Assembly (NCBI GenBank): GCA_021298355.1
Contig: JAJTEH010000005.1
Span: forward strand, 90,922 to 154,921
DNA from: Flammeovirgaceae bacterium
GTDB lineage: Bacteria; Bacteroidota; Bacteroidia; Cytophagales; Cyclobacteriaceae
Direction of reading: 5' to 3'
Length of the DNA stretch: 64,000 bases
In this document: positions 20,397-29,095 of the stretch, piece after piece
How the letters are laid out: each line of letters opens with the position of its first letter
Position numbering within the stretch: position 1 is the stretch's first letter
Translations under genes and position numbers: made by a program
The notes under the pieces: generated by a model
What the model was told of the DNA's origin: nothing
Databases searched by the model: none
Seen by the model: the letters and a program-made list of their open reading frames with translations, nothing else

Positions 20397-21968
20397 ATGG
20401 AAACACGCAAAAGCACCGATCCTGTTTTACAGGAGAAATTCGATACCCTGCATCGCAAGAATACAGAAGCTTTAACAGGAGGTGGAGCCAAAAGAATTGA
20501 ACAGCAACATGCCAAAGGCAAACTAACGGCCCGCGAAAGAATTGAGCTTTTGTTAGATGAAGGTTCTTTTGAAGAGTTAGATAAATTCGTTACCCATCGT
20601 GCTAAGGATTTTGGTTTAGATAAAGAGCATTATTTAGGCGATGGCGTAATTACAGGTTATGGAACTGTTAATGGTAGATTGGTGTATGTGTTCTCTCAGG
20701 ATTTTACGGTTTTTGGAGGCTCGTTATCTGAAACACATGCTGCTAAAATTGTTAAGATTATGGACATGGCCATGAAAAATGGTGCGCCTGTTATCGGACT
20801 TAACGATTCGGGTGGTGCGCGCATACAAGAAGGTGTAGTTTCGTTGGGCGGTTATGCCGATATTTTTTATAGAAATACTTTGGCATCCGGAGTAATTCCA
20901 CAACTTTCTGCCATCATGGGACCTTGTGCCGGTGGAGCTGTGTATTCTCCAGCCATAACAGATTTTATTTTCATGGTAGAGAATACATCCTTCATGTTTG
21001 TTACTGGACCTAATGTTGTAAAAACAGTTACACACGAAACCGTAACGGCCGAAGAATTAGGCGGAGCCAGCACCCACAGTACAAAAAGTGGTGTCACTCA
21101 TTTTTCAGCAGCAAACGAAGTAGAATGTATCAATCAATTGAAACAGATTTTACAATACATTCCTCAGAATTGCGAAGAACAACCACCTTCACTTCCTTAT
21201 CAAGTTGGGAATGAATTACGTCCGGCTCTGAATCAAATTATTCCGGCTAATCCTAACCAACCTTACGATATGCGCGAGGTGATACATGGTGTAGTAGATG
21301 AAAATTCATTCTTCGAAGTGCATAAAAATTTTGCCGAAAATATGGTAGTAGGTTTTGCGCATTTGGCAGGAAGAAGCATTGGCATTGTGGGCAATCAGCC
21401 AGCTGTTTTAGCTGGTGTTTTGGATATTGATGCGAGCGTAAAAGCTGCACGCTTTGTTCGCTTCTGCGATTGCTTTAATATTCCGTTGTTGGTATTTGAA
21501 GATGTTCCTGGTTTTTTGCCTGGTACCGATCAGGAATGGAACGGCATTATTACACATGGCGCGAAACTATTGTTTGCTTTTTCTGAAGCAACGGTACCAC
21601 GCGTAACCGTTATTACCAGAAAGGCCTACGGTGGTGCTTATGATGTAATGAACAGCAAACATATTGGTGCCGATTTAAACTACGCCTGGCCAACTGCAGA
21701 AATTGCTGTGATGGGTGCGAAAGGTGCGGCAGAAATTATTTTCAAAAAAGAGATTAGTGAAGCAGCTGACCCTGCAGCTAAACTCAATGAGAAAGTAGAT
21801 GAATACACGAAGAAATTTGCCAACCCTTATAAAGCAGCACAACGAGGATTTATCGATGAAGTAATTTACCCCGATCAAACACGTGAAAAGTTGATTAAAG
21901 CCTTTAAAATGTTGGAAAACAAAGTGGATAAACTACCTAGAAAAAAGCATGGTAACATCCCATTATAA
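20397..21968 (+). CDS. Acyl-CoA carboxylase, carboxyltransferase beta subunit (propionyl-CoA type)
   Basis: A 523-aa biotin-dependent carboxyltransferase. Seen: [22 protein letters not shown] near residues 39-60, the N-terminal crotonase-fold motif [11 protein letters not shown], the acyl-CoA region [13 protein letters not shown], and the C-terminal [15 protein letters not shown]. Closest in pattern to PccB, which makes methylmalonyl-CoA; methylmalonyl-CoA decarboxylase alpha is an alternative. No biotin carboxylase or biotin carrier lies beside it. Confidence 0.9.
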   Translation: METRKSTDPVLQEKFDTLHRKNTEALTGGGAKRIEQQHAKGKLTARERIELLLDEGSFEELDKFVTHRAKDFGLDKEHYLGDGVITGYGTVNGRLVYVFSQDFTVFGGSLSETHAAKIVKIMDMAMKNGAPVIGLNDSGGARIQEGVVSLGGYADIFYRNTLASGVIPQLSAIMGPCAGGAVYSPAITDFIFMVENTSFMFVTGPNVVKTVTHETVTAEELGGASTHSTKSGVTHFSAANEVECINQLKQILQYIPQNCEEQPPSLPYQVGNELRPALNQIIPANPNQPYDMREVIHGVVDENSFFEVHKNFAENMVVGFAHLAGRSIGIVGNQPAVLAGVLDIDASVKAARFVRFCDCFNIPLLVFEDVPGFLPGTDQEWNGIITHGAKLLFAFSEATVPRVTVITRKAYGGAYDVMNSKHIGADLNYAWPTAEIAVMGAKGAAEIIFKKEISEAADPAAKLNEKVDEYTKKFANPYKAAQRGFIDEVIYPDQTREKLIKAFKMLENKVDKLPRKKHGNIPL

Positions 21969-22004
21969 TGTACAAGTATTTTATTTTTAAGTAATCATAT
22001 AAGT

Positions 22005-23075
22005 ATGGATAAGAAAAGTAAAAAATTTCTCTACGATTATTTGAACAATGCATCACCCACAGGTTTCGAATCATCCGGTCAGCAAATCTGGTTAGATTAT
22101 TTAAAACCGTATATCGATGATTATATCGTTGACGTATATGGTACCGTTGTGGGTGTGGTCAATCCAAAGGCAAACTACAAAGTGGTAATCGAAGCCCATG
22201 CTGATGAAATCTCTTGGTTTGTTAATTACATAACCGAAGATGGATACATTTATGTGCGCAGAAACGGTGGCTCGGATCACCAAATCGCTCCATCTAAAAG
22301 AGTGAACATCCACACAGCAAAAGGAATTGTGAAAGGAGTTTTCGGTTGGCCGGCCATTCACGTGCGCGATGCTGCCAAAGAAGAAGCGCCATCTTTAAAA
22401 AATATTTTCATTGATGTAGGCGCAGAAAATAAAAAAGAAGTGGAAGCTATGGGTATACACGTTGGTTGTGTTATCACCTTCGAAGACGAACTCATGGAAA
22501 TGAACGGGCATTGGCTGGTTGGTCGTGCCTTAGATAACCGCATGGGTGGTTTTATGATTGCCGAAGTGGCACGAAGGTTACACGAAAACAAGAAGAAACT
22601 TCCATTCGGCTTATACATTGTAAACTCTGTGCAAGAAGAAATTGGTTTACGCGGAGCCGAAATGATATCCAGAAGGATAAAACCTGACTTGGCTATTTGT
22701 ACTGACGTAACGCATGATACTCAGTCTCCTATGTATAATAAAAAGGAAAGTGGAAACTTAAAAGCGGGAAGCGGACCGGTGTTATGCTATGGCCCAGCAG
22801 TTCAGAACAATGTGTTAAAGATGATTTTGGAAACGGCTGAAAAGAAAAAACTTCCTTTCCAACGTCAGGCGGTTTCACGTTCAACCGGAACGGACACCGA
22901 TTCTTTTGCTTATTCTGCCGAAGGCGTGGCATCTGCTCTTATTTCTCTTCCTTTAAAATACATGCATACTACGGTAGAGATGGTTCACAAAACAGATGTA
23001 GAGAACGTTATACAATTAATTTATGAGGTTTTGTTACAAGTAAAATCCGGGCAAGACTTTCGCTATATAAAATAA
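22005..23075 (+). CDS. M42 family metallopeptidase
   Basis: A 356-aa cytosolic aminopeptidase or endoglucanase-like M42 enzyme that forms large tetrahedral oligomers in known relatives. Seen: the first metal His in EAHADEISWFV (near residue 64), the bridging Asp in GRALDNRMGGF (near residue 182), the catalytic Glu pair in VNSVQEEIGLRGA (near 212-213) and a final His in KYMHTTVEMV. It follows the carboxylase gene by 36 nt and may share its transcript. Confidence 0.9.
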   Translation: MDKKSKKFLYDYLNNASPTGFESSGQQIWLDYLKPYIDDYIVDVYGTVVGVVNPKANYKVVIEAHADEISWFVNYITEDGYIYVRRNGGSDHQIAPSKRVNIHTAKGIVKGVFGWPAIHVRDAAKEEAPSLKNIFIDVGAENKKEVEAMGIHVGCVITFEDELMEMNGHWLVGRALDNRMGGFMIAEVARRLHENKKKLPFGLYIVNSVQEEIGLRGAEMISRRIKPDLAICTDVTHDTQSPMYNKKESGNLKAGSGPVLCYGPAVQNNVLKMILETAEKKKLPFQRQAVSRSTGTDTDSFAYSAEGVASALISLPLKYMHTTVEMVHKTDVENVIQLIYEVLLQVKSGQDFRYIK

Positions 23076-23164
23076 ACCTCATTTTTTGCGTTTTTGAGAG
23101 CTTTTTGTTCAAAAAGAAGTTCAAGTTCAAAAAATCTTACATCAGAAAGGTTGAACAAGATAAC

Positions 23165-23198
23165 GACCCTGTCGCTAAAACGGCAGGGTCTACTTTTG
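23165..23198 (+). promoter_or_regulatory. 10-bp hairpin fused to a -7 box before the first YfiR-like gene
   Basis: Positions 23165-23174 pair with 23181-23190 (10 bp with one G-U pair, 6-nt loop). TACTTTTG, an exact TAnnTTTG match, begins at the very next base (23191). The hairpin can end transcription from the M42 gene while the box starts the YfiR-like transcript 40 nt before its ATG. The pairing is seen; the roles are inferred. Confidence 0.5.
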
Positions 23199-23238
23199 TG
23201 CCATCAAACGAAAAGAAAAACTCTCAATCAAAACAAAC

Positions 23239-23754
23239 ATGAAAACGCTTAAAAGCATCCTTCTTATTTCCGTACTCAGCTTAGGTTTAAAGGCTCAGGC
23301 TCAAGACAGACCTGTGCACGAAGTTTACTCGATGATGATGTACAACTTTGTGAAATACGTACAATGGCCCGATAATAACGCCAGCGGAGAATTTGTGATT
23401 GGTGTACTGGGCAATACAGAAATTTACAATACACTTACAGCCTGGTATGGTGGTAAGCCAAGAGGAAACAAAACCTATGTGATTAAAAAATTTAACAGCG
23501 CAGCAGAATTAGCCCAATGCGATGTGGTATTCATCGATAAATCTAAAAGTGGCGAATTTGAGAACGTAAAAAACAAAGTAGCGGGTAAAGGCACCTTGTT
23601 AATTACCGATAAAGCAGGTTTAGCAGAAAAAGGTAGTGCCATTAACTTCCGCACGATTGATAGCAAGTTAAAGTTCGAGTTGAACCAAAAAGCAGTTGAA
23701 TCTTCAAACCTGAAGGTTTCCGGAGCGTTGGCATCAATGGCCATCCTCATCTAA
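23239..23754 (+). CDS. YfiR-like (DUF4154) periplasmic protein, first copy
   Basis: A 171-aa exported protein. The signal peptide ends near LKAQAQ (residue 22). The mature part has the YfiR pattern: YSMMMYNFVKYVQWP at the start, GEFVIGVLGNTEIYN, and the conserved ending INFRTIDSKLKFELNQKAVESSNLKVSGAL. In Pseudomonas YfiR is a periplasmic repressor of the YfiN diguanylate cyclase, but no cyclase is present here, so the role is open. Followed by a paralogue, then a histidine kinase. Confidence 0.85.
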   Translation: MKTLKSILLISVLSLGLKAQAQDRPVHEVYSMMMYNFVKYVQWPDNNASGEFVIGVLGNTEIYNTLTAWYGGKPRGNKTYVIKKFNSAAELAQCDVVFIDKSKSGEFENVKNKVAGKGTLLITDKAGLAEKGSAINFRTIDSKLKFELNQKAVESSNLKVSGALASMAILI

Positions 23755-23774
23755 AATAGGGTTGTTTGAGAAAC

Positions 23775-23798
23775 GGTCGCAGCGATACTGTTGCGGCC
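23775..23798 (+). terminator. Hairpin between the two YfiR-like genes
   Basis: GGTCGCA at 23775-23781 pairs with TGCGGCC at 23792-23798 (7 bp with one G-U pair, 10-nt loop), followed by TTTCTTACATTTTT. It may be a weak terminator or attenuator that lowers expression of the second copy. It echoes the hairpin in front of the first copy. Confidence 0.5.
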
Positions 23799-23856
23799 TT
23801 TCTTACATTTTTGGAACTAAAGTTGTAAGTTGCATATACAATACACCTTAACTTTT

Positions 23857-24369
23857 ATGAGAAAAACAGTTCTTTTATTTTTTGCTGTGGTGTTAGCATC
23901 AACAGCAGGTCTGGCTCAAGAAAAGCCGGTACACGAAATACACTCCCAAATGATGTACAACTTTATCAAGTATGTACAGTGGCCCAACGAAACCGAAGGC
24001 GGAGAATTTGTTGTAGGGGTTATGGGCGATGATGAAGTTCTTAATACCCTTAAGCAATGGTACGATGGTAAGCCTAAGGGCAGTAAAAAATATGTGATTA
24101 AAAAAATTACATCGCCTGGCGAAGCAGCAACCTGCTCGGTGGTTTATTTAGGAAGAAGCAAAAGCAACCAATTCGAAGAAATTAAAAATACCATATCTGG
24201 TAAACCTGTGTTAACTATCACAAACGGTAATGGCTTAGCTCAAAAGGGAAGTTGCATCAACTTTAAAGTAATAGACGGTAAGCTAAAATTTGAGATGAAT
24301 CAGGGCACTTTAACCAATTCAAATCTTAAAGTTTCCGGACAATTGGTTAGCATGGCAATTTTGATTTAG
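23857..24369 (+). CDS. YfiR-like (DUF4154) periplasmic protein, second copy
   Basis: A 170-aa paralogue of the preceding gene, from the ATG reading MRKTVLLFF; the signal peptide ends near TAGLAQ. The two share the whole fold pattern: PVHEIHSQMMYNFIKYVQWP, GEFVVGVMGDDEVLNTLKQWYDGKPKG, and the ending INFKVIDGKLKFEMNQGTLTNSNLKVSGQL. They look like an old tandem duplication. The next gene is a PAS histidine kinase 28 nt downstream, which suggests a sensing unit. Confidence 0.85.
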   Translation: MRKTVLLFFAVVLASTAGLAQEKPVHEIHSQMMYNFIKYVQWPNETEGGEFVVGVMGDDEVLNTLKQWYDGKPKGSKKYVIKKITSPGEAATCSVVYLGRSKSNQFEEIKNTISGKPVLTITNGNGLAQKGSCINFKVIDGKLKFEMNQGTLTNSNLKVSGQLVSMAILI

Positions 24370-24397
24370 TAAAGACTTAAGTAGCACACATTTTGAA

Positions 24398-25471
24398 ATG
24401 ACACATCTGGAGGTTAGGGAAGAGTTGTTTCGCGAGTTGGCGCACCATTCAGCAGTTGTCACCATCATTACAGATAACTCATTTACAGTTCGCTATGCTT
24501 CGCACACGGCATCGGTATTTTTTACATGCGAAACTATTTTAGCAATTGCTAAAGAATTTTTCGATTTTATCGAACCCAATCAAATCGCGAATTGGAAAGA
24601 AGCATTTTTCAATTTTAAAATCAATGGGCATACAAACCATACGCCCGAATCTATTCTGTTAAAAAATAAAAGTAAGGTATACGCTGTTGAAATGGTTTAT
24701 TTACCTGCTGGCAGCGAGCAATCCAATTGGATGATTCGGTTGAGCGATGTAACCGAGCAACAATTGAAAGAAGAATCGCTTCTTAAAACAACAGAACATT
24801 TCGACCAAATATTTTATAAAACCACGCACGATTTAAAAGCCCCCATACGGTCTGCCCTTGGCTTGCTTAATTTGGCCGAGAAAACAACAGAAGAGCAAAG
24901 AACGGAATATCTCCAGTTGATTAGGGCTAATCTGCTTAAACTAGATAGTTTTTTAGACGAACTAAACGATTTTTTTAGCGGTAACAGGCTAGAAGTAAAA
25001 CGCGAACCAATCGATTTTAATAAAATAGCCGAAGAAGAATTAAAATTTGTAAGTGGCTTAGCAGAACACAAACAAATCTCGATTTCTCTTGATGTAAGTC
25101 AAAAAAGCACATTCCACTCAGATATTTTCAGGGTAAAAACTATCTTAACGAACCTAATCGCAAATGCCATAAAATATTTTGACACTAACAAGAAATTTGC
25201 GTACGTTAAAATATACATATTGGTAAATGCCGAACAGGCAATAATAAAAGTAGAAGACAACGGAGTAGGTATTGAGCCACAATATTTATCCAGAATTTTC
25301 GACAGATTTTTTAGGGCTAACCATGCTGTGCCCGGAACAGGCATGGGATTGTTTATTTTAAAAGATACGGTTGATAGGTTAAACGGAAAGGTAGAAGTGA
25401 GTTCGCTAAAAGATGTAGGAACAACCTTTTGTATTACCCTACCAAACCTGGTACGACCAACAATTTTATAA
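24398..25471 (+). CDS. PAS-domain sensor histidine kinase
   Basis: A soluble 357-aa kinase with no membrane segment. Order: PAS-like domain (about residues 10-125), dimerisation/phosphoacceptor helix with H144 in YKTTHDLKAPIRS, then the ATPase domain with N box NLIANAIKYFD, G1 box VEDNGVGIEP and G2 box GTGMGLFIL. No response regulator is adjacent. Its place right after two YfiR-like genes suggests linked roles, although the kinase is cytosolic and they are exported. Confidence 0.92.
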   Translation: MTHLEVREELFRELAHHSAVVTIITDNSFTVRYASHTASVFFTCETILAIAKEFFDFIEPNQIANWKEAFFNFKINGHTNHTPESILLKNKSKVYAVEMVYLPAGSEQSNWMIRLSDVTEQQLKEESLLKTTEHFDQIFYKTTHDLKAPIRSALGLLNLAEKTTEEQRTEYLQLIRANLLKLDSFLDELNDFFSGNRLEVKREPIDFNKIAEEELKFVSGLAEHKQISISLDVSQKSTFHSDIFRVKTILTNLIANAIKYFDTNKKFAYVKIYILVNAEQAIIKVEDNGVGIEPQYLSRIFDRFFRANHAVPGTGMGLFILKDTVDRLNGKVEVSSLKDVGTTFCITLPNLVRPTIL

Positions 25472-25553
25472 ATGAGAATAAAGAAATTACACACGGGGGC
25501 GCAGAGTTTTTGTTGAGAGGGTCTTTTCTCTGTTGTTCCTGTGTGTATGGTAC

Positions 25554-25588
25554 CAAAGTCCTGTTTCGGCAGGACTTTTTTATTTTTA
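25554..25588 (+). terminator. Intrinsic terminator before the metal-receptor gene
   Basis: AAAGTCCTG at 25554-25562 pairs with CAGGACTTT across a loop containing TTCG, followed by a T-rich run. It ends transcription from the histidine kinase gene and lies only a few bases before the next ATG. Confidence 0.85.
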
Positions 25589-25591
25589 CAC

Positions 25592-26377
25592 ATGCAAAAA
25601 AACGTTGTTGATCAAACCGGTAGAAAAGTTTCCATAAGCCAATTTCCCAAAAGAATTGTTTCGTTAGTTCCATCATTAACCGATATTCTACACCACCTTG
25701 CATTAGAAAATGAAACCATCGGCATCACAAAGTTTTGCGTACATCCAGCCGAATGGATAAAAGAAAAAATAATAATAGGAGGAACAAAAAATCCGGATGT
25801 CCATCGTATTCTTTCCCTTCAGCCAGATTTAATCTTAGCGAACAAAGAAGAAAATAATAAAGAAGATGTAGAACAATTATCAAATCATTTTCCGATTTGG
25901 GTTTCCGATGTTATTCATGTAAAAGATCAGGAAGAGTTAATCCAACAATTAGGAGAGATTACGAACAGAGAAAACCAAGCAAAAGATTTAAATGATAAAA
26001 TTAATCTTGCTTACCAAAGCATTCTGCCAACTACGAACAAACAAAAAGTTTTGTATTTGATTTGGCAAAAACCATGGATGGCAGCCGGGCAAGAAACCTT
26101 TATCAACAGTGTTTTATCTGCATTGGGTTTTACAAATGTTATTCGTCAAACAAGATATCCTATTTTAACACAGGATGAAATCATACACCTAAAACCCGAT
26201 GTAGTTTTGCTTTCTTCTGAACCTTTTCCATTTAAAGAAAAACACCTTGCAGACTTACAAAGCCTTTTGCCTCAATCAAAAATAAAATTAGTAGATGGAG
26301 AAATTTTTAGTTGGTATGGCCCCAGGCAAATTCATCTTCCTGCACTTTGTAACGAATTGAAGAAGAATTTTGAATGA
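25592..26377 (+). CDS. Helical-backbone metal receptor (BtuF/FecB fold), no signal peptide
   Basis: A 261-aa protein of the cobalamin/iron substrate-binding fold. Seen: KRIVSLVPSLTDILHHL near residues 20-36, IGGTKNPDVHRILSLQPDLILA near residues 62-83 and the second lobe with LKPDVVLLSSEPFPF. The start reading MQKNVVDQTG is preferred; the earlier opening runs through the terminator. Neither start gives a signal peptide or lipobox, unlike ABC-transporter receptors, and no permease is adjacent. It may be a cytosolic relative or anchored in another way. Confidence 0.8.
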   Translation: MQKNVVDQTGRKVSISQFPKRIVSLVPSLTDILHHLALENETIGITKFCVHPAEWIKEKIIIGGTKNPDVHRILSLQPDLILANKEENNKEDVEQLSNHFPIWVSDVIHVKDQEELIQQLGEITNRENQAKDLNDKINLAYQSILPTTNKQKVLYLIWQKPWMAAGQETFINSVLSALGFTNVIRQTRYPILTQDEIIHLKPDVVLLSSEPFPFKEKHLADLQSLLPQSKIKLVDGEIFSWYGPRQIHLPALCNELKKNFE

Positions 26378-26451
26378 ATCATTTCTATGATTATGTCAAG
26401 AATAAATACAGCCCACGATTTTAATCGCAGGCTGTTTTCAATAGAATAAAT

Positions 26452-27681
26452 TTAAACTTTCTCATCACTCATTACAAAACCAAGCAGCGCCATGTCTTTC
26501 CAAAAATTAGGATATGATTTTTTTGTTACCTCCGGTTCTTCAATAATAACATGCATGATGGTAGCTAATGGCGCGAAAGCCATTGCCATGCGATGGTCGT
26601 GGTAGGTTTTTACGCGTATTTCTTTCGGTACTATTTTGGGTGAAAGTAATTTCCACTTTCCAGTTTCTGTTTCTGTTAGCGTAGCTCCTATTTTGGCTAA
26701 CTCATGCTGAAGGGCAGCAATGCGATCGGTTTCTTTTATGCGTAAACTTTCTAAACCGGTAAACTCCGCATCTATTTGTTTGGCAGCACACACCACAGCA
26801 ATAGTCTGTGCCAGGTCGGGGCAATTGCTAAAGTCTGCCGAGAAAAAAGAATTGCTTTCTTTTTTTCTTAATAATATCTGATTACCTCTGGGTTCGCACG
26901 ATACACCTAAGGTTTCCATCAAATCTACAATTACTCTATCGCCTTGTAAAGAACGCAAAGGTAAATTGGGTAGCGTTAAACTTGCATCGTTTGCTAATGC
27001 TACAAAGGCAAACCAATAACTCGCTGCCGACCAATCGCCTTCCATTACTAATTGTGTTGTGCCGGGTAATCCTTTTTCAACTACAATCGTATTTCCTTCC
27101 CAGGTAACGTGTGCGCCAAATTTTCGCATCAAGTTGGCAGTCATTTGCAGATACGGAATACTCCCGATGTTTCCTGTTAAGTGTATAGATAAACCGTTTG
27201 GCAACTGTGTGGCAATCATCATCAAGGCAGAAATAAACTGGCTGCTGATATCTCCTCTTACAGTAACTGAATTACTTTTTTGTTGAGTAAACGGATTAAT
27301 TTTGAGTGGAGGATAACCGGGTTTCTCCAGATACTCAATCGAAGCACCTATTTCAGTTAAGGCATCAACCAAAATACCAATTGGTCTTTCCTTCATGCGG
27401 GCTGTTCCTGTTAAAATGGTTTCCTTCGGTTGTACGGCAAAGTAAGCGGTAAGAAAACGCATCACGGTTCCGGCATCTTCAACATCGATTTGGTTATCGG
27501 CACTATTAATATGCCGTATCATCAATTGCGTATCGTTGGCATCCGATAAGTTTAACAACTCAGCTTTATTATCGGCTAAAGCATTTAATACCAGAGCACG
27601 GTTGCATATACTTTTTGAGGTTGGTAAAAATTGGATGGATTGATGAAACTGATGGCGAGGAGAAATCCGGAGTAAATTCAT
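26452..27681 (-). CDS. aroA: 3-phosphoshikimate 1-carboxyvinyltransferase (EPSP synthase)
   Basis: The sixth step of the shikimate pathway, joining shikimate 3-phosphate and PEP (409 aa). Seen: LPTSKSICNRALVLNALADN near residues 20-39, DAGTVMRFLTAYFA near residues 69-82, RMKERPIGILVDAL, and the C-terminal ESLRIKETDRIAALQHEL and YHDHRMAMAFAPLA. It is slightly short (about 427 usual) but all motifs are present. aroB lies nearby on the same strand, separated by a small opposite-strand gene. Confidence 0.97.
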   Translation of the reverse strand: MNLLRISPRHQFHQSIQFLPTSKSICNRALVLNALADNKAELLNLSDANDTQLMIRHINSADNQIDVEDAGTVMRFLTAYFAVQPKETILTGTARMKERPIGILVDALTEIGASIEYLEKPGYPPLKINPFTQQKSNSVTVRGDISSQFISALMMIATQLPNGLSIHLTGNIGSIPYLQMTANLMRKFGAHVTWEGNTIVVEKGLPGTTQLVMEGDWSAASYWFAFVALANDASLTLPNLPLRSLQGDRVIVDLMETLGVSCEPRGNQILLRKKESNSFFSADFSNCPDLAQTIAVVCAAKQIDAEFTGLESLRIKETDRIAALQHELAKIGATLTETETGKWKLLSPKIVPKEIRVKTYHDHRMAMAFAPLATIMHVIIEEPEVTKKSYPNFWKDMALLGFVMSDEKV

Positions 27682-27685
27682 GCGG

Positions 27686-27692
27686 CAAGATA
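27686..27692 (-). promoter_or_regulatory. -7-like box 4 nt before the aroA start
   Basis: On the minus strand TATCTTG lies 4 nt before the ATG, a near match to TAnnTTTG. Like the Ldh-family and antitoxin genes, it implies a nearly leaderless transcript. Confidence 0.3.
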
Positions 27693-27765
27693 CAGTTCGA
27701 TTAAATGATTGAAAAATTTTAAAGGTTGATGCAACAAAAACCTTTTATTTTAGGTTTAGCAATAT

Positions 27766-27954
27766 ATGAGTACAACAAAAAAATTAGCCATTGGGTTAGG
27801 AATTGCTTCGGGAGCTTTGTTGGCCGCCTGGTTGTTAACCGGAAGCCGCAAAAAGAAAACTACTGATTTTGTAAAGAAGAATGTCGGTAAGATTACAGAC
27901 AAACTAAAAAAACAAAAATCAGGTTTTGATGATTCTGAAGTGCATTACGTTTAA
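27766..27954 (+). CDS. Small YtxH-like membrane protein
   Basis: A 62-aa protein with one N-terminal hydrophobic segment (KLAIGLGIASGALLAAWLLTG, about residues 6-26), then a Lys-rich stretch (SRKKKTTDFVKKNVGKITDKLKK). This Gly/Ala-rich helix with a basic amphipathic tail is the YtxH pattern, often linked to stress or envelope. It lies between aroA and aroB on the other strand, and its stop overlaps the aroB stop by 4 nt. Confidence 0.7.
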   Translation: MSTTKKLAIGLGIASGALLAAWLLTGSRKKKTTDFVKKNVGKITDKLKKQKSGFDDSEVHYV

Positions 27955-28988
27955 GCTGAGCGATAATATGCCAGAGCCATTTTTATTTCTTCAGCCGTAA
28001 TACTAACATCCCACACTGCGTCTCCATTTTCTTTTAAGAGCACGCATAAAATCTCGTTGCCTCTATTTTTCTTATCCTGAAAAGCCTTTTCAATTAGTAA
28101 GTCGTCACGCAAAGTTTCAGTCTCAATTTTTCCAAATACTGAAAGAATATACCCTTTAATTTCTTTTAGATAATCCACCGAAATCAATCCTTTTCGGTTT
28201 GCTAAAAATGCTTCCATCACCAACCCTGCTGCAACTGCCTCGCCATGTGTTACAGGCGTTTGTTTTTCTAATAAAGTACTTTCAATAGCATGCCCGATGG
28301 TGTGGCCTGCATTTAAAATTTTGCGTAAGCCTTTTTCGCGCGGGTCTTCCGTAATTACTTTTACCTTAAACTCAGCCGAAGCACGAATTAATTTTTTCCA
28401 ATCTTGATTGGCTAAATCATGTTTTCTTATCTCTTGCCAACTTTCGTAATCACCAATCAAACTGTGTTTAACAACTTCAGCAAAGCCGGATTTTAATTCT
28501 AACTCGGGTAATGTTTCTAAGAATACATCGCTGATGATGGTAACAACAGGTTGTTGAAAAACCCCAATATGATTTTTGAAATGCTGAAAGTCAATTCCTA
28601 GTTTTCCGCCAATGCTTGCATCTACCTGCGAAAGAAGTGTTGTAGGGATTAAAACAAAATCAATTCCTCTTTTATAGGTAGCTGCACAAAAACCAGCCAT
28701 ATCGCCCAAAACTCCACCACCTAGCACAACAACCAAACTATGCCTGTCGAGTTGTTTTGCGGTTAAAAATTGCCAGATAACTGTGCATGTTTCCAGGTTT
28801 TTATACGATTCGCCAGCTTCTACGGCTAAAATGTTTTCAGGCGTAAATACATTGTGTACATGAGGCAAACAAAATCGCTCGCAGTTTTTGTCGGTGATAC
28901 AAACAATTTTGCTGTAATCGCGCTTGCTTAAAAAATCTTGTAAGGCAACTTGGGGTGCAACAGTAAAAACAAGGGATTCTGAATTCAT
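27951..28988 (-). CDS. aroB: 3-dehydroquinate synthase
   Basis: The second step of the shikimate pathway: NAD- and zinc-dependent cyclisation of DAHP (345 aa). Seen: the nucleotide-binding loop VVLGGGVLGDMAGFCAATYKRG near residues 84-105, PTTLLSQVDASIGGKLGID, a zinc-site region with AEVVKHSLIGD, and the zinc His residues in LNAGHTIGHAIE and THGEAVAAGL. Complete and typical in length. Confidence 0.97.
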   Translation of the reverse strand: MNSESLVFTVAPQVALQDFLSKRDYSKIVCITDKNCERFCLPHVHNVFTPENILAVEAGESYKNLETCTVIWQFLTAKQLDRHSLVVVLGGGVLGDMAGFCAATYKRGIDFVLIPTTLLSQVDASIGGKLGIDFQHFKNHIGVFQQPVVTIISDVFLETLPELELKSGFAEVVKHSLIGDYESWQEIRKHDLANQDWKKLIRASAEFKVKVITEDPREKGLRKILNAGHTIGHAIESTLLEKQTPVTHGEAVAAGLVMEAFLANRKGLISVDYLKEIKGYILSVFGKIETETLRDDLLIEKAFQDKKNRGNEILCVLLKENGDAVWDVSITAEEIKMALAYYRSA

Positions 28989-29072
28989 GCAGATAAATTA
29001 AAAGCAAGGTACAAACAAAGTATATTCCTTGCTTGTTGAACAAACGTTCGGTTAATTTTACCGGGCAATATC

Positions 29073-29080
29073 TATCTTTG
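29073..29080 (+). promoter_or_regulatory. -7 box for proline dehydrogenase
   Basis: TATCTTTG is an exact TAnnTTTG match ending 15 nt before the ATG. No TTTG stands at the -33 position. An imperfect palindrome (AACAAACGTTCGGTT at 29039-29053) lies just upstream and could hold a regulator. Confidence 0.55.
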
Positions 29081-29095
29081 CCGCATTCTAATCTT

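Noticed and set aside
26452..28988. Horizontal transfer of the aro genes
   Set aside because: Codon use and AT content look like the neighbouring genes and no mobile element is near.
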